From a bacterium 1XD21-13 (lineage in GTDB: Bacteria; Bacillota; Clostridia; Lachnospirales; Lachnospiraceae): DNA of 64,000 nucleotides. Shown here one piece after another: positions 48,903 to 57,422 of the stretch. The notes beneath the pieces are model-generated. The model ran no database searches. It was not told where the DNA came from and saw nothing but the letters and a program-made list of their open reading frames with translations. Location: NCBI GenBank assembly GCA_009917555.1, contig QZDX01000001.1:124001-188000 (forward strand). The letters run 5' to 3'. A program made the position numbers and the translations under genes. How positions within the stretch are numbered: the stretch's first letter is position 1; every line of letters starts with the position of its first letter.

Positions 48903-51353
48903 CTACGATTCAAAATCCTTTTCCAGTAAAATCAAATTGCCGAATTCATCTGTACGGCCCTTTCGACGCTTTCCAAAGAGTCCCTTCTTATCTCCTCGTT
49001 CCATGGCCTCGTCAATAAGCTCCTTCACCTCCGCCACATTGACCAGATGATCGCTTGTCTGCCGGTTGCCAATCTGATTGTACAGGGCCAGTATAGCCAT
49101 CTCATCCAAAACACATTCCTGCTCTCTTGCATAGGATTCTCCGAAGGCCACCAGCTCCTTATTGGTAAAGGTGGGGATCTCTATGGTCCGGGTAAATTTG
49201 GCCCCCAGACTCTCACAGCGGATGAACAGCTCTCGAATCTCATCCTTCTCATCCTCCAAAATCACCAGCAGGCCACCGGTCTTTCGAGTCATGGCGTGAG
49301 AGAGCTGTACCGCAGTCTGTGTCTTCAGACGTCCGGCCCTCTCAATCAGCAGAGCGCCCCCTCCCAGCTTTTTGATCACTGCGGAAACATTTTTTCCATT
49401 CAAGCTGTCGGCCTCCACCCTGGCCATCTTGGACCCTGAAATTTTGCGCTGCTTTTGGAGGGCTTTTACAATATCCGACGCCAGGGTACTCTTTCCGGTT
49501 CCCCCCTCGCCTGTAATCACAATATTTCCAACCAGAGAATCCTCCCGCTGCCCCTTTCGCATCCGGTCCTCCTCCAGCAGCTCGGCAAGCTGCTGGTTCA
49601 TACCGCGGACAGAGGTAAAGTACGCAAACAGCTTCTTCTGCTCCTCCGAAAGCTGGCCGGGAGGAATATCCGCAAGCTCCTCCTCCAGAGCCTTCTCCAG
49701 CTGTTTCATCATCGGTGACGGCTCTGCTTCCTCTTCCTCCGGCTCTGCCATAGGCTCCTCCTCGGCAGGCTCTTGGGCAACATCAGGAGCAGGTGCGGCA
49801 GCCTCCGTCTGATGCTCCTTTGGAGCCTCAAGGCTTTCCGCCTCCAAAATATCTAAAATATCGTCAAACGCGCAGAAAAACTCCTGCTCCTCAGCGGCCT
49901 CTTCCGCCTCCTGGGCAAGCTCCAATATGGTTGCAATATCCTGGGTCTCTTCCAGCCGGTTGTAACCAGTCTTTTTTTCCGGCTCCGTGACATCCTTATG
50001 GGTTTGTTCCCCTACCCCTCTCTCTATGGGCTCTACATGAACACGTACCGGAAGCTTACCCTCGATCTCATCGATCAGCCTCTGAATCTCCTCCGGAAGT
50101 GTGGGAACCACCTCTGTGTTCAGCTCCGGAAGCTGGCCGATAGCCCGCAGATACTCCCGTTCCTTACGCTTTTCCTCATCCCGCTTTGCTGCCTCAGCAA
50201 TGGCTGCCTCGGTCTCCTTCTTTTTCTCCTCCCACCCGTTTAAAATATCCTCTATGGTAAGCTGGCCGGTGATCTGCCGCTCCAGCACGTTCTCCTCCAT
50301 ATCAAAGGTCAGCTGACCGCTCTCATCCTGGCCCAAAAATTTGGGAAGCTTAAAGGTATCCCTGGAAAAGCTCACAGGCGCAGCTTCCCTCTTTTCCTCC
50401 GCTGCCGGTGGCTCCGGAACCTTCTCCACAGGCGTTTTTACCGGCTCCGGCCAGATCTCTTCCTCAACCACTTTCTTCTCCTGGGGCACCTGCTTGTCCT
50501 GCGGGGGCTCTGTCTCCCTCACCGGCGGCTCTGCCATAGGTTCTTCCGGTACAGGCTCCTCCTGAACGGCCGCCTGTTCCTCCTGCTCCCAGGGTGCCGG
50601 AACGGGCTCCGCACTCATCTCCTCCTGATGCTCCTCCCGAATAAAATCCTGAAGGCTCTCCGCCAGAGCCGCCTGGAGATTGCCGGTGTTAAACTCGTCC
50701 ATATTGACAGGCTTCACCTGTATCTCCTCCGCCTTTGTGGTGGTAACCATCTGGCGGTACTTCTCCTCCTGGGAGGCTGTCAAAGGCTGTATCCGCATCT
50801 TCAGCTCCATGGCCTTTACCACATATTCGCCTTCGCTGAACCACAGAATCAGATCGTCACATTCCTCCACACACTTGGAGAGCATCCCCTCCTTATAGTA
50901 AAGGGTAGCCAGCTCATAGGCCCACTGCTCCTGATATTCACGGCTCTTGTACTCCTCCAGAATGGCAATCTGATCCTCCACCGAGGAGCCTCTTCCCTGA
51001 TAAATCTTATATTTCAGCACATAGCGGCCCAGATCGTGGGGCGCAATCTTGATAAATTCCTTGTATAATTCTATAGCCTCCTCAAAATTGCCCAGCTTTA
51101 CGGCCACCTCCACCATACGATAGACAATCATGCGGCCAATGGGAGAGCAGTCATAAGCCATATTCAGGATCTCATTGCAATCTTCATAGCGCTCCAGATT
51201 CTCATAGATCTCACTGACACTCATGAGGAGACCCACATTGCGAATCTTTCGCCAGTCTATAGAATCCGCAATCTTGGCAGCCGCTTTATATTCTTTCTTT
51301 TTCAGCAGCTTTTCCATCTGTTCTGTTTTTATCTGAAATTCATATTTATCCAA
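48903..51353 (-). CDS. TPR protein with acidic proline-rich linker and C-terminal AAA-type ATPase
   Basis: An 816-residue protein of unusual layout. The first 230 residues are TPR-like helices (EEAIELYKEFIKIAPHD; YELATLYYKEGMLSKCVEECDD). A long Glu/Pro-rich, probably disordered middle (about 230-560) follows. The C-terminus is an ATPase with Walker A ITGEGGTGKSTLA and a Walker-B-like GGALLIERAG. No membrane segment. I do not recognise a named family; it recalls SpoVK/CbxX-type AAA proteins only loosely. The start is taken as TTG at 51353, 5 nt after GAGGTGA; the GTG at 51362 is part of that site. Confidence 0.75.
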   Translation of the reverse strand: MDKYEFQIKTEQMEKLLKKKEYKAAAKIADSIDWRKIRNVGLLMSVSEIYENLERYEDCNEILNMAYDCSPIGRMIVYRMVEVAVKLGNFEEAIELYKEFIKIAPHDLGRYVLKYKIYQGRGSSVEDQIAILEEYKSREYQEQWAYELATLYYKEGMLSKCVEECDDLILWFSEGEYVVKAMELKMRIQPLTASQEEKYRQMVTTTKAEEIQVKPVNMDEFNTGNLQAALAESLQDFIREEHQEEMSAEPVPAPWEQEEQAAVQEEPVPEEPMAEPPVRETEPPQDKQVPQEKKVVEEEIWPEPVKTPVEKVPEPPAAEEKREAAPVSFSRDTFKLPKFLGQDESGQLTFDMEENVLERQITGQLTIEDILNGWEEKKKETEAAIAEAAKRDEEKRKEREYLRAIGQLPELNTEVVPTLPEEIQRLIDEIEGKLPVRVHVEPIERGVGEQTHKDVTEPEKKTGYNRLEETQDIATILELAQEAEEAAEEQEFFCAFDDILDILEAESLEAPKEHQTEAAAPAPDVAQEPAEEEPMAEPEEEEAEPSPMMKQLEKALEEELADIPPGQLSEEQKKLFAYFTSVRGMNQQLAELLEEDRMRKGQREDSLVGNIVITGEGGTGKSTLASDIVKALQKQRKISGSKMARVEADSLNGKNVSAVIKKLGGGALLIERAGRLKTQTAVQLSHAMTRKTGGLLVILEDEKDEIRELFIRCESLGAKFTRTIEIPTFTNKELVAFGESYAREQECVLDEMAILALYNQIGNRQTSDHLVNVAEVKELIDEAMERGDKKGLFGKRRKGRTDEFGNLILLEKDFES

Positions 51354-51483
51354 TGATTTCACCTCAATTGATTTCCATAAACGGCAGGAAATCCAAGTCT
51401 CTCCACTCAGGCATTTGGCACTAAAAATACCATATCTTGTTCTCTTCCAAGCGCATTTGTCAAAATATGCCGTAGATAATCAT

Positions 51484-51512
51484 AGTGTATCACAGGGCAC
51501 ATGCCTTGTCAA
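51484..51512 (-). promoter_or_regulatory. Promoter of the TPR/AAA gene
   Basis: On the minus strand TTGACA (51512-51507), 17 nt, TACACT (51489-51484). The leader to the proposed start is about 125 nt. A second TTGACA closer to the gene lacks a matching -10. Confidence 0.55.
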
Positions 51513-51540
51513 AATCTTTTCTCTTAAGATAAAGTTTAAA

Positions 51541-51578
51541 AAAATTTCCGGCCGCGCACATATGCGGTCGGAAATTTT
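51541..51578 (-). terminator. feoAB terminator
   Basis: A 15-bp stem with one G-U pair, AAAATTTCCGGCCGC (51541-51555) and GCGGTCGGAAATTTT (51564-51578), with an 8-nt loop; seven T follow on the minus strand. Confidence 0.85.
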
Positions 51579-51610
51579 AATTCATTTCACAGCAATACCT
51601 GTTTCCCTGC

Positions 51611-53647
51611 CTACAGCAGCATCCCAATCCGATAAACCACCATGGCCACAATCCAGGCTATCACCAACTGAAGCACTGCCCCAAAGGCCGTCCATTTCCA
51701 GGAGTTCGTTTCCTTGCGAATAGTGGCCACTGCTGCCATGCAGGGAGTATACAGCAGGCAGAAGGTCATTAAGGCATAAGCATTTACCGCCGTAAAGCCA
51801 ATTCCGGCAAGGGCTGTCCGCATTCCGGCCATTCCCGACAGAGAGGTCACATTTGTGATTCCAAACAGTACACTCATGCTGGAAACTACCACCTCCTTGG
51901 CAGCCAGCCCTGCAATCAGAGCCACCACCACCTGCCAATAGCCAAGTCCGGCCGGCTTCATCAGAGGCGCCGCAATCCGGCCGGCCATTGCCCCAAAGCT
52001 CATGGACATGTCGGTCACCATTCCGCCCGGTCCAAAGTTCAAAATCACCCAGAGCACAATGGATGCGGCAAAGATCGTTGTCCCGGCCTTGCGCAGATAA
52101 TCCTCCACCTTCTCCCAGGTGTAAATGGCTATGCTATGTAAATTGGGCGATTTATATTCCGGAAGCTCAATCAGCAGGGTATTGATTTCCTTCTTCTTCG
52201 TGAATAAATGCATCACCAAAGCTGCTGCTATAGCCACCACAATCCCCAGCACATACATGGAATAAGCCACCAGCATTGCGCAGCCGGGAAAAAACATACC
52301 GGAAAAGAGCACATAAATGGGAAGCCTTGCACTGCAGGACATAAAGGGCGTCACCAGAATCGTCTTCAACCGATCCTTCGGATCCTCCAGGGCCCGTGAA
52401 GCCATAACCGCCGGAACTGTACACCCAAAGCCCAGAAGCATGGGGATGAAGGCCCGCCCGGACAAGCCTATTTTTCCCATAATCCCGTCCATCACGTAGG
52501 CCACCCGCGCCATATAGCCGCTGTCCTCCAGAAACGCAAGGGCCAGAAACAATATAAAAATATTGGGCAAAAAGGTAAGAATTCCTCCTACTCCGGCAAT
52601 AATTCCGTCCACCACCAGGGAGCGCAGCACCGGGCTCACCCCCACCGTCTCCATCAGGTTCAAGATCACCGCCGTAACCTGATCAAGGCCTTCCTCCATA
52701 AAGCCCTTCAGCCAGTCTCCGATGGCAAAGGTCAGGAAAAACACAAGAGCCATAATCCCCAGGAAAATAGGGACGCCCCAGATGCGGTTGGTCAGCACCC
52801 CATCAATCTTATCCGTGAATTCCGCCTTCTGGCTCTTTCCCACCAGACATTCCTCAATAATTTCCTCAATAAAATCATATTTCTGGCTGATGATCTCCGT
52901 CTCACAGCTCTCCTCCGCGATTCCGCTCATATCAATGGGATACTTTTTACGGACCTCCTCATCCCACTCCAGATGCTTAATCGCATACATACGCATGTTG
53001 GGCAGCTCCCCATAAGCGTCCCGCAGGCGGTCCGACACCGCATCAATCTTGTCCTCCAGCTCATCACTGTACACCATCACAATATCCTTGTGGTGATCGT
53101 GCTTGTGATGGCTTGTCCCCTCATGGTGATGCTCCAGCTTGTCAAGCTCCCGATCCTTGTGGTGAATCACCGCATGCATCAGAATCTCCAGCCCCTGTTT
53201 GGTCCTGGCGCTTACGGGAATACAGGGGATTCCCAGCATCTCCGGCAGGCGGTGCAGGTCCATATCCATACCCCGCTCTTCCACAATGTCCATCATGTTC
53301 AGGGCCAGCACCACCGGCTTGCCAAGCTCAATCAGTTGAAGGGTCAGATAAAGGTTCCGCTCCAGGGATGAGGCATCCGCCACATCCACCACCACGTCCA
53401 CTTCATCCCCGAGAATATAGCTCCTGGATACCTTTTCCTCCATGGTGTAGGAGGTCAGGCTGTAAATCCCAGGCAGATCCACCAGGCGCATAGCCTCTCC
53501 CTTAAAACGGCAGGAGCCCTCCTTTTTTTCCACTGTCACACCCGGCCAGTTGGCCACCTTCAGCTTGGCCCCCGTATAATCATTAAACAATGTAGTTTTT
53601 CCACAGTTTGGATTGCCCACAAAGGCAACATGAATCTCACTGCTCAT
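51611..53647 (-). CDS. feoB: Ferrous iron transporter FeoB
   Basis: A 678-residue FeoB. The cytoplasmic G domain has G1 GNPNCGKTTLFN, G3 DLPGIYSLT, G4 NMMD and G5 SAR; then the helical domain and the membrane part with two Gate motifs (FLPNIFILFLALAFLEDSGYMARVAYVMD; GCTVPAVMASR, PFMSCSARLPIYVL). A His-rich stretch at about 173-187 (HHHEGTSHHKHDHH) interrupts the end of the G domain. It imports Fe2+ under anaerobic conditions. The ATG at 53647 overlaps the feoA end by 11 nt, after GGAGGAGGG. Confidence 0.95.
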   Translation of the reverse strand: MSSEIHVAFVGNPNCGKTTLFNDYTGAKLKVANWPGVTVEKKEGSCRFKGEAMRLVDLPGIYSLTSYTMEEKVSRSYILGDEVDVVVDVADASSLERNLYLTLQLIELGKPVVLALNMMDIVEERGMDMDLHRLPEMLGIPCIPVSARTKQGLEILMHAVIHHKDRELDKLEHHHEGTSHHKHDHHKDIVMVYSDELEDKIDAVSDRLRDAYGELPNMRMYAIKHLEWDEEVRKKYPIDMSGIAEESCETEIISQKYDFIEEIIEECLVGKSQKAEFTDKIDGVLTNRIWGVPIFLGIMALVFFLTFAIGDWLKGFMEEGLDQVTAVILNLMETVGVSPVLRSLVVDGIIAGVGGILTFLPNIFILFLALAFLEDSGYMARVAYVMDGIMGKIGLSGRAFIPMLLGFGCTVPAVMASRALEDPKDRLKTILVTPFMSCSARLPIYVLFSGMFFPGCAMLVAYSMYVLGIVVAIAAALVMHLFTKKKEINTLLIELPEYKSPNLHSIAIYTWEKVEDYLRKAGTTIFAASIVLWVILNFGPGGMVTDMSMSFGAMAGRIAAPLMKPAGLGYWQVVVALIAGLAAKEVVVSSMSVLFGITNVTSLSGMAGMRTALAGIGFTAVNAYALMTFCLLYTPCMAAVATIRKETNSWKWTAFGAVLQLVIAWIVAMVVYRIGMLL

Positions 53648-53870
53648 AAGCACCCTCCTCCACCAGAATGCCCTCCGCGATCCGCCTTCCTATGGCAAAT
53701 CTGGTTCCCCGGACCTTCATAATGATGGAACCGCTTTTTTTATTGTTCAAAACACAAACCTCGGTTCCCTTTGTCATTCCCAGCATCTGAAGACGGCGCT
53801 TTACCTTGTCCTCTAACGCTATCTCCCTCACTTGATATTTATTTCCGATAATTCCCTCTCGCAATGTCAT
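53637..53870 (-). CDS. feoA: Ferrous iron transport protein FeoA
   Basis: A 77-residue SH3-like FeoA: VKRRLQMLGMTKGTEVCVLN and IIMKVRGTRFAIGRRIAEGILVE are family-typical. It binds the cytoplasmic side of FeoB and supports iron uptake. It is translated from the ATG at 53870 with AAGGGAAT upstream and overlaps feoB. Its promoter lies within the degV terminator region and a Fur-like box. Confidence 0.92.
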   Translation of the reverse strand: MTLREGIIGNKYQVREIALEDKVKRRLQMLGMTKGTEVCVLNNKKSGSIIMKVRGTRFAIGRRIAEGILVEEGAYEQ

Positions 53871-53914
53871 AGTCTATTCCCTTATTTCTGTCTTATCATA
53901 GTTTAAAAGCTGCT

Positions 53915-53968
53915 TTTACCATAGCACTATGAAAAAAAAACGTCAATATTTATTGATAATAATTCTCA
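53915..53968 (-). promoter_or_regulatory. feoAB promoter and Fur-type box overlapping the degV terminator
   Basis: On the minus strand TTGACG (53946-53941), a 17-nt spacer containing the terminator T-run, and TATGGT (53923-53918) with TGn extension. TGATAATAATTCTCA (53954-53968) differs at one position from the 7-1-7 Fur box TGATAATNATTATCA and sits in the terminator loop region, just upstream of the -35. Confidence 0.6.
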
Positions 53969-53982
53969 ATAAATATTGACGT
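53932..53982 (-). terminator. Strong degV terminator
   Basis: A perfect 16-bp stem, ACGTCAATATTTATTG (53940-53955) and CAATAAATATTGACGT (53967-53982), 11-nt loop, followed on the minus strand by nine T. It ends the degV transcript 50 nt after its stop. Confidence 0.9.
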
Positions 53983-54031
53983 CTTCCTCATTTATTTTTG
54001 TGCATGTTTGTTTTTTCCAAATTTCCATGAA

Positions 54032-54901
54032 TCAATCATGCAAAATCCTGGTAGCCGCAATTGCCAGAGATCCATCTCCGATATGGCAGGACACACTTAG
54101 GGACAAAGGATCTACAAATTCCACGGAATACCCCGGAAATGCCGCCTCCACCTCTGCCTTAAACTTCATTGCCTCCTCCTCATTGTTGGTATGGGCAATA
54201 TCCAGATGCACATCCTTTGCGTCCAAGCCGCCAAACCGGGTCTCAATATCATTGCGGATGGCATCGATCATAGTCTTTTTAGCCTGCTGCATGGTCCGCG
54301 CCTTGGAAAAAGTATCAAGCCGCTCTCCCTGAATCTGCAAAACCGGCTTTACACGCAGCAAGGTGCCAATGGCTGCCACTGCCGGTGTCAGACGGCCTCC
54401 CTTTTTCAGATACTTCAGGGTAGCCACCGTAATATAAATGCTGGATTCCAGCTTTACCCTCTCCAGAATCTCCTTAATCTCCTCCGCGCTCTTTCCCTCC
54501 TTGGCCAGACGGATGGCATCTACCACGGACTGGCGCTGGGTAATGGAAATCCTCTGGTTATTCACTACCTGGACCTTCCCATCAAAATCATCTGCCAAGG
54601 CAATAGCCGTCTGACAGGATCCGGATAGACCACTGGACATGGGAATATGAAGCACCTCATCATACTCCTGAAGCAGCTCCTTCCAGAGCTTCAAAAGAGA
54701 CTCCGGCGATGGCTGCGAGGTTGCAATATCCGCATCCTGGGTCAGCCTTTCATAGAACTCCTCCTGTGTTAAGCTGATTCCCTCAAAATATTCTTTTCCA
54801 TCAATGGTAAATGGCATGGGCAGCACACGGATTCCCATCTCACAGGCAGTCTCCTGTGTAATACCGCTGTTGCTGTCCGTTACAATCGCTACTCTGCTCA
54901 A
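54032..54901 (-). CDS. DegV-family fatty-acid-binding protein
   Basis: A 289-residue DegV protein. The N-terminal VAIVTDSNSGI with the Ser motif, the SGLSGSCQTA loop, TLKYLKKGGRLT and the C-terminal GDGSLAIA are typical. DegV proteins bind fatty acids; some are FakB subunits that present fatty acid to the FakA kinase. The start is TTG at 54901, 8 nt after GAGGAGG; a 25-codon longer frame has no RBS and extra Cys-rich residues alien to the family. No fakA gene is close by. Confidence 0.88.
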   Translation of the reverse strand: MSRVAIVTDSNSGITQETACEMGIRVLPMPFTIDGKEYFEGISLTQEEFYERLTQDADIATSQPSPESLLKLWKELLQEYDEVLHIPMSSGLSGSCQTAIALADDFDGKVQVVNNQRISITQRQSVVDAIRLAKEGKSAEEIKEILERVKLESSIYITVATLKYLKKGGRLTPAVAAIGTLLRVKPVLQIQGERLDTFSKARTMQQAKKTMIDAIRNDIETRFGGLDAKDVHLDIAHTNNEEEAMKFKAEVEAAFPGYSVEFVDPLSLSVSCHIGDGSLAIAATRILHD

Positions 54902-54985
54902 TGCCTGTTCCTCCTCAATTGTTATCCTGGTCCGCAACATCTGCAAACAGTAACAGTATAACAGTTGAGATTTCAAAACACAAGC

Positions 54986-55342
54986 TTATTTCTTCATCTT
55001 AGGCTGGAAAATCAAGCTTGCAAGGTAGGCAAATACCAAGGCCGCGCAGATGCCTACGGCGCTGGCCTGAAATCCCCCTTTGAAGATCCCCAGGAAGCCC
55101 TCTGCCTCCACCGCTTCCTTGACTCCTTTCCAGAGAGTATTGCCAAAGCCAAGGAGCGGTACGGAAGCTCCGGCTCCGGCATATTCCTGGAAGGGTCCAT
55201 AGATTCCTATGGCACCCAATACGGCTCCTGTACAAACTAAAAGAACCATAATCCTTCCAGGCATCATCTTTGTCTTTTCCATTAAAATCTGTACCAGCGC
55301 ACAGATCAGTCCCCCAACCCAAAACGCGTTAATATAATCCAT
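54986..55342 (-). CDS. spoVAE: Stage V sporulation protein AE
   Basis: A 118-residue membrane protein with about four helices, the size of SpoVAE(b): FWVGGLICALVQILMEKTKMMPGRIMV and GAGASVPLLGFGNTLWKGV are characteristic. It forms part of the forespore inner-membrane channel that moves Ca-dipicolinate into the spore and out during germination. Last of the spoVA genes; an AATAGGAG site lies 10 nt before the ATG. Confidence 0.93.
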   Translation of the reverse strand: MDYINAFWVGGLICALVQILMEKTKMMPGRIMVLLVCTGAVLGAIGIYGPFQEYAGAGASVPLLGFGNTLWKGVKEAVEAEGFLGIFKGGFQASAVGICAALVFAYLASLIFQPKMKK

Positions 55343-55425
55343 TGTTCATCATCTCCTATTTCCCTTAAGGTTCATCACATACGCCCCTATTATCCTTCTG
55401 TGCATTGTTTGAAGCGTTCTGCACA

Positions 55426-56436
55426 CTAGCCATGCTCAATCACAACTCCATGGGCAATCCCCGGCACACTCTGTCCTTCATTGTAGCTGACTGTGGACAG
55501 CAGGGCTCCTGTGGGAACAAAGAGCACCCGCTTCCACTGATTTTTCTCAATCTTCGGCAGAATATGGGCCGCCAATGTCACCGCGGAGCAGGCACAGCCG
55601 CTGCCGCCTGCATGGGTATCCTGCTTCTCACTGTCATAAATCAGCATCCCACAGTCCAGATGCCGTTCCGACAGATCGTATCCCCGTTCCTTTGCCAGGT
55701 CCAGAAGAATGGTCTGCCCCACACTTCCCAGATCTCCTGTAATAATGTAATCATAGTCCGAGGGCTGCCTTCCAAAGTCCTCCAGGTGCTGGCAGATCGT
55801 ATCACAGGCTGCCGGAGCCATACAGGCCCCCATATTCAGAGAATCCTTCAGTCCAAAATCCACAACTCTTCCGGGAGTTACGCCTGATATCCGGGCTTTT
55901 CCTCCCTGGGGGGCAAGTACAAAGGCGCCGCTTCCCGTAACGGTCCAGGTAGCTGCAAGGGGCCTCTGTCCCCCGTATTCCAGGGGAAATCGAAACTGCT
56001 TCTCCGCGCTTCCAAAGTGGCTGGAGGTCAGAGCCAGAACGGTTTCCGAGTATCCTCCCTGCACTGTCATGGCTGCCAGCATCAGCGCCTCCCCGATGGT
56101 GGAGCATGCTCCGTAGAGACCGAAAAGGGGAAGCTGCAAATCCATAACTCCAAAGGATGTGGCAATGAGCTGTCCCAACAGATCCCCGGAAAAGAGATAG
56201 CGTACCGGTGGAAGACCGGCCGGCATTTTCTCCATAGCCATGGTGGCCGCCTTCTTCTGCAGGGCGCTCTCCGCCTCCTCCCAGGTATTCTGCCCCACCA
56301 TGGGGTCCTCCTCAATGGCATCAAACTGGGAACCCAGAGGTCCTTCCCCCTCCTTCTTTCCCACAATTGAGGCCGCACTTACAATATATGGAGCCTTCTG
56401 AAACTGAATGCTCTGCTTTCCTACAATTGTTTCCAT
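55426..56436 (-). CDS. spoVAD: Stage V sporulation protein AD
   Basis: A 336-residue SpoVAD with thiolase-like fold: FQKAPYIVSAASIVGKKEGEGPLG, YGACSTIGEALMLAA, DLGSVGQ and AGGSGCACSAVTLA are family-typical. It binds dipicolinic acid within the SpoVA channel complex. The ATG at 56436 takes its RBS from a 41-bp intergenic repeat that separates it from spoVAC. Expressed in the forespore in studied species (sigma-G). Confidence 0.95.
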   Translation of the reverse strand: METIVGKQSIQFQKAPYIVSAASIVGKKEGEGPLGSQFDAIEEDPMVGQNTWEEAESALQKKAATMAMEKMPAGLPPVRYLFSGDLLGQLIATSFGVMDLQLPLFGLYGACSTIGEALMLAAMTVQGGYSETVLALTSSHFGSAEKQFRFPLEYGGQRPLAATWTVTGSGAFVLAPQGGKARISGVTPGRVVDFGLKDSLNMGACMAPAACDTICQHLEDFGRQPSDYDYIITGDLGSVGQTILLDLAKERGYDLSERHLDCGMLIYDSEKQDTHAGGSGCACSAVTLAAHILPKIEKNQWKRVLFVPTGALLSTVSYNEGQSVPGIAHGVVIEHG

Positions 56437-56442
56437 CTTTTC

Positions 56443-56483
56443 CTCCTATTTAAGTCGCTGCGCGACAGCACTAAAGGGTAAAG
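56443..56483 (-). repeat. 41-bp hairpin repeat, copy 2, ending in the RBS of spoVAD
   Basis: Minus-strand CTTTACCCTTTAGTGCTG, the hairpin GTCGCGCAGCGAC and TTAAATAGGAG match the unit at 860-900 with two small differences. It occupies almost all of the gap between spoVAC and spoVAD inside the operon. Confidence 0.75.
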
Positions 56484-56491
56484 TCGCTTCG

Positions 56492-56983
56492 TCACAATAC
56501 GCCGGTCATCATCAGGACCCAGTAAATCAGACCCAGCAGCCAGCTTGTAAACACTCCATAGAGAATCACCGGCCCCGCAATGGTAAAAATCTTACACCCA
56601 ATGCCGAATACTTGTCCCTCCTTCTGGTACTCGATAGCCGGAGCCGCCACACTGTTGGCAAACCCGGTAATGGGAACCAGCGCTCCTGCACCGCCCCACT
56701 TTGCAATTCCCGGAAAAATATTAAAGCCTGTGAGAATCACGCTCAAAAGCACCAGGAGCATAGAGCACCAGGCTCCCGCAATATCCTTCTCCAGTCCCAG
56801 TGAGCCAGCATAATTCAAAATGGCCTGTCCCAGACAGCAGATGATCCCCCCTGTCACAAAGGCCTTCACCATCTGCATGGGCAGACTGTGGGTGGGCGTC
56901 ACCTGCTTCACATATTCGTTGTACTGCTGTTTTTGCTCTTCCTCAATAAATTCCTTCATAGTTTGTACCGATTCCTTTCCCAT
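56492..56983 (-). CDS. spoVAC: Stage V sporulation protein AC
   Basis: A 163-residue membrane protein. A charged N-terminus is followed by VKAFVTGGIICCLGQAI and ITGFANSVAAPAIEYQKEGQVFGIG with four or five helices, as in SpoVAC, which acts as a mechanosensitive part of the dipicolinate channel. It lies between spoVAB and spoVAD; RBS GGAAGGG before the ATG at 56983. Confidence 0.94.
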   Translation of the reverse strand: MGKESVQTMKEFIEEEQKQQYNEYVKQVTPTHSLPMQMVKAFVTGGIICCLGQAILNYAGSLGLEKDIAGAWCSMLLVLLSVILTGFNIFPGIAKWGGAGALVPITGFANSVAAPAIEYQKEGQVFGIGCKIFTIAGPVILYGVFTSWLLGLIYWVLMMTGVL

Positions 56984-56992
56984 CCGCCCTTC

Positions 56993-57409
56993 CTACCAGC
57001 GGAAATAATAAAAGATCAGAGACCCAACGGTCCGCCCCAGAGCCATAACCGCAATCACCAGGGCAAGTCCTCTCCGCATATCTATCCGCCGTGTAAAAAT
57101 AGGGACAATGTTCACAATCTCTGTCAGAGCCATGGCCCAGGCTCCCACAAAAATGCCGCTGAAAGCGCCGAAAATCCCCACACCCACCGGCCCCACCGGC
57201 AGAACGAGCTGATACACGCTCATGAGATTTCCCAGAATCCCTCCTGCTGCCACCGCGTCCTCATACCAGAAAATATGCTTTGCCGTGTGGGTCTGATCTG
57301 CGAATTCCGCCACCAGGCCCAAGGCAATGATCAGGGCGAACAGTCCTCCCGCCACCGCAAAGCCGCAGCTCAGCCCCACCGCCGCCATAAAAATCTGTTT
57401 TAGCCACAT
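56993..57409 (-). CDS. spoVAB: Stage V sporulation protein AB
   Basis: A 138-residue protein with four hydrophobic helices. FAVAGGLFALIIALGLV, YEDAVAAGGILGNLMSVYQ and GIFVGAWAMALTEIVNIVPI match SpoVAB. It is an inner-membrane member of the spore dipicolinate transport complex. RBS GAGGTGA 7 nt before the ATG; 13 nt after the spoVAA stop. Confidence 0.92.
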   Translation of the reverse strand: MWLKQIFMAAVGLSCGFAVAGGLFALIIALGLVAEFADQTHTAKHIFWYEDAVAAGGILGNLMSVYQLVLPVGPVGVGIFGAFSGIFVGAWAMALTEIVNIVPIFTRRIDMRRGLALVIAVMALGRTVGSLIFYYFRW

Positions 57410-57422
57410 GCCATGTCACCTC

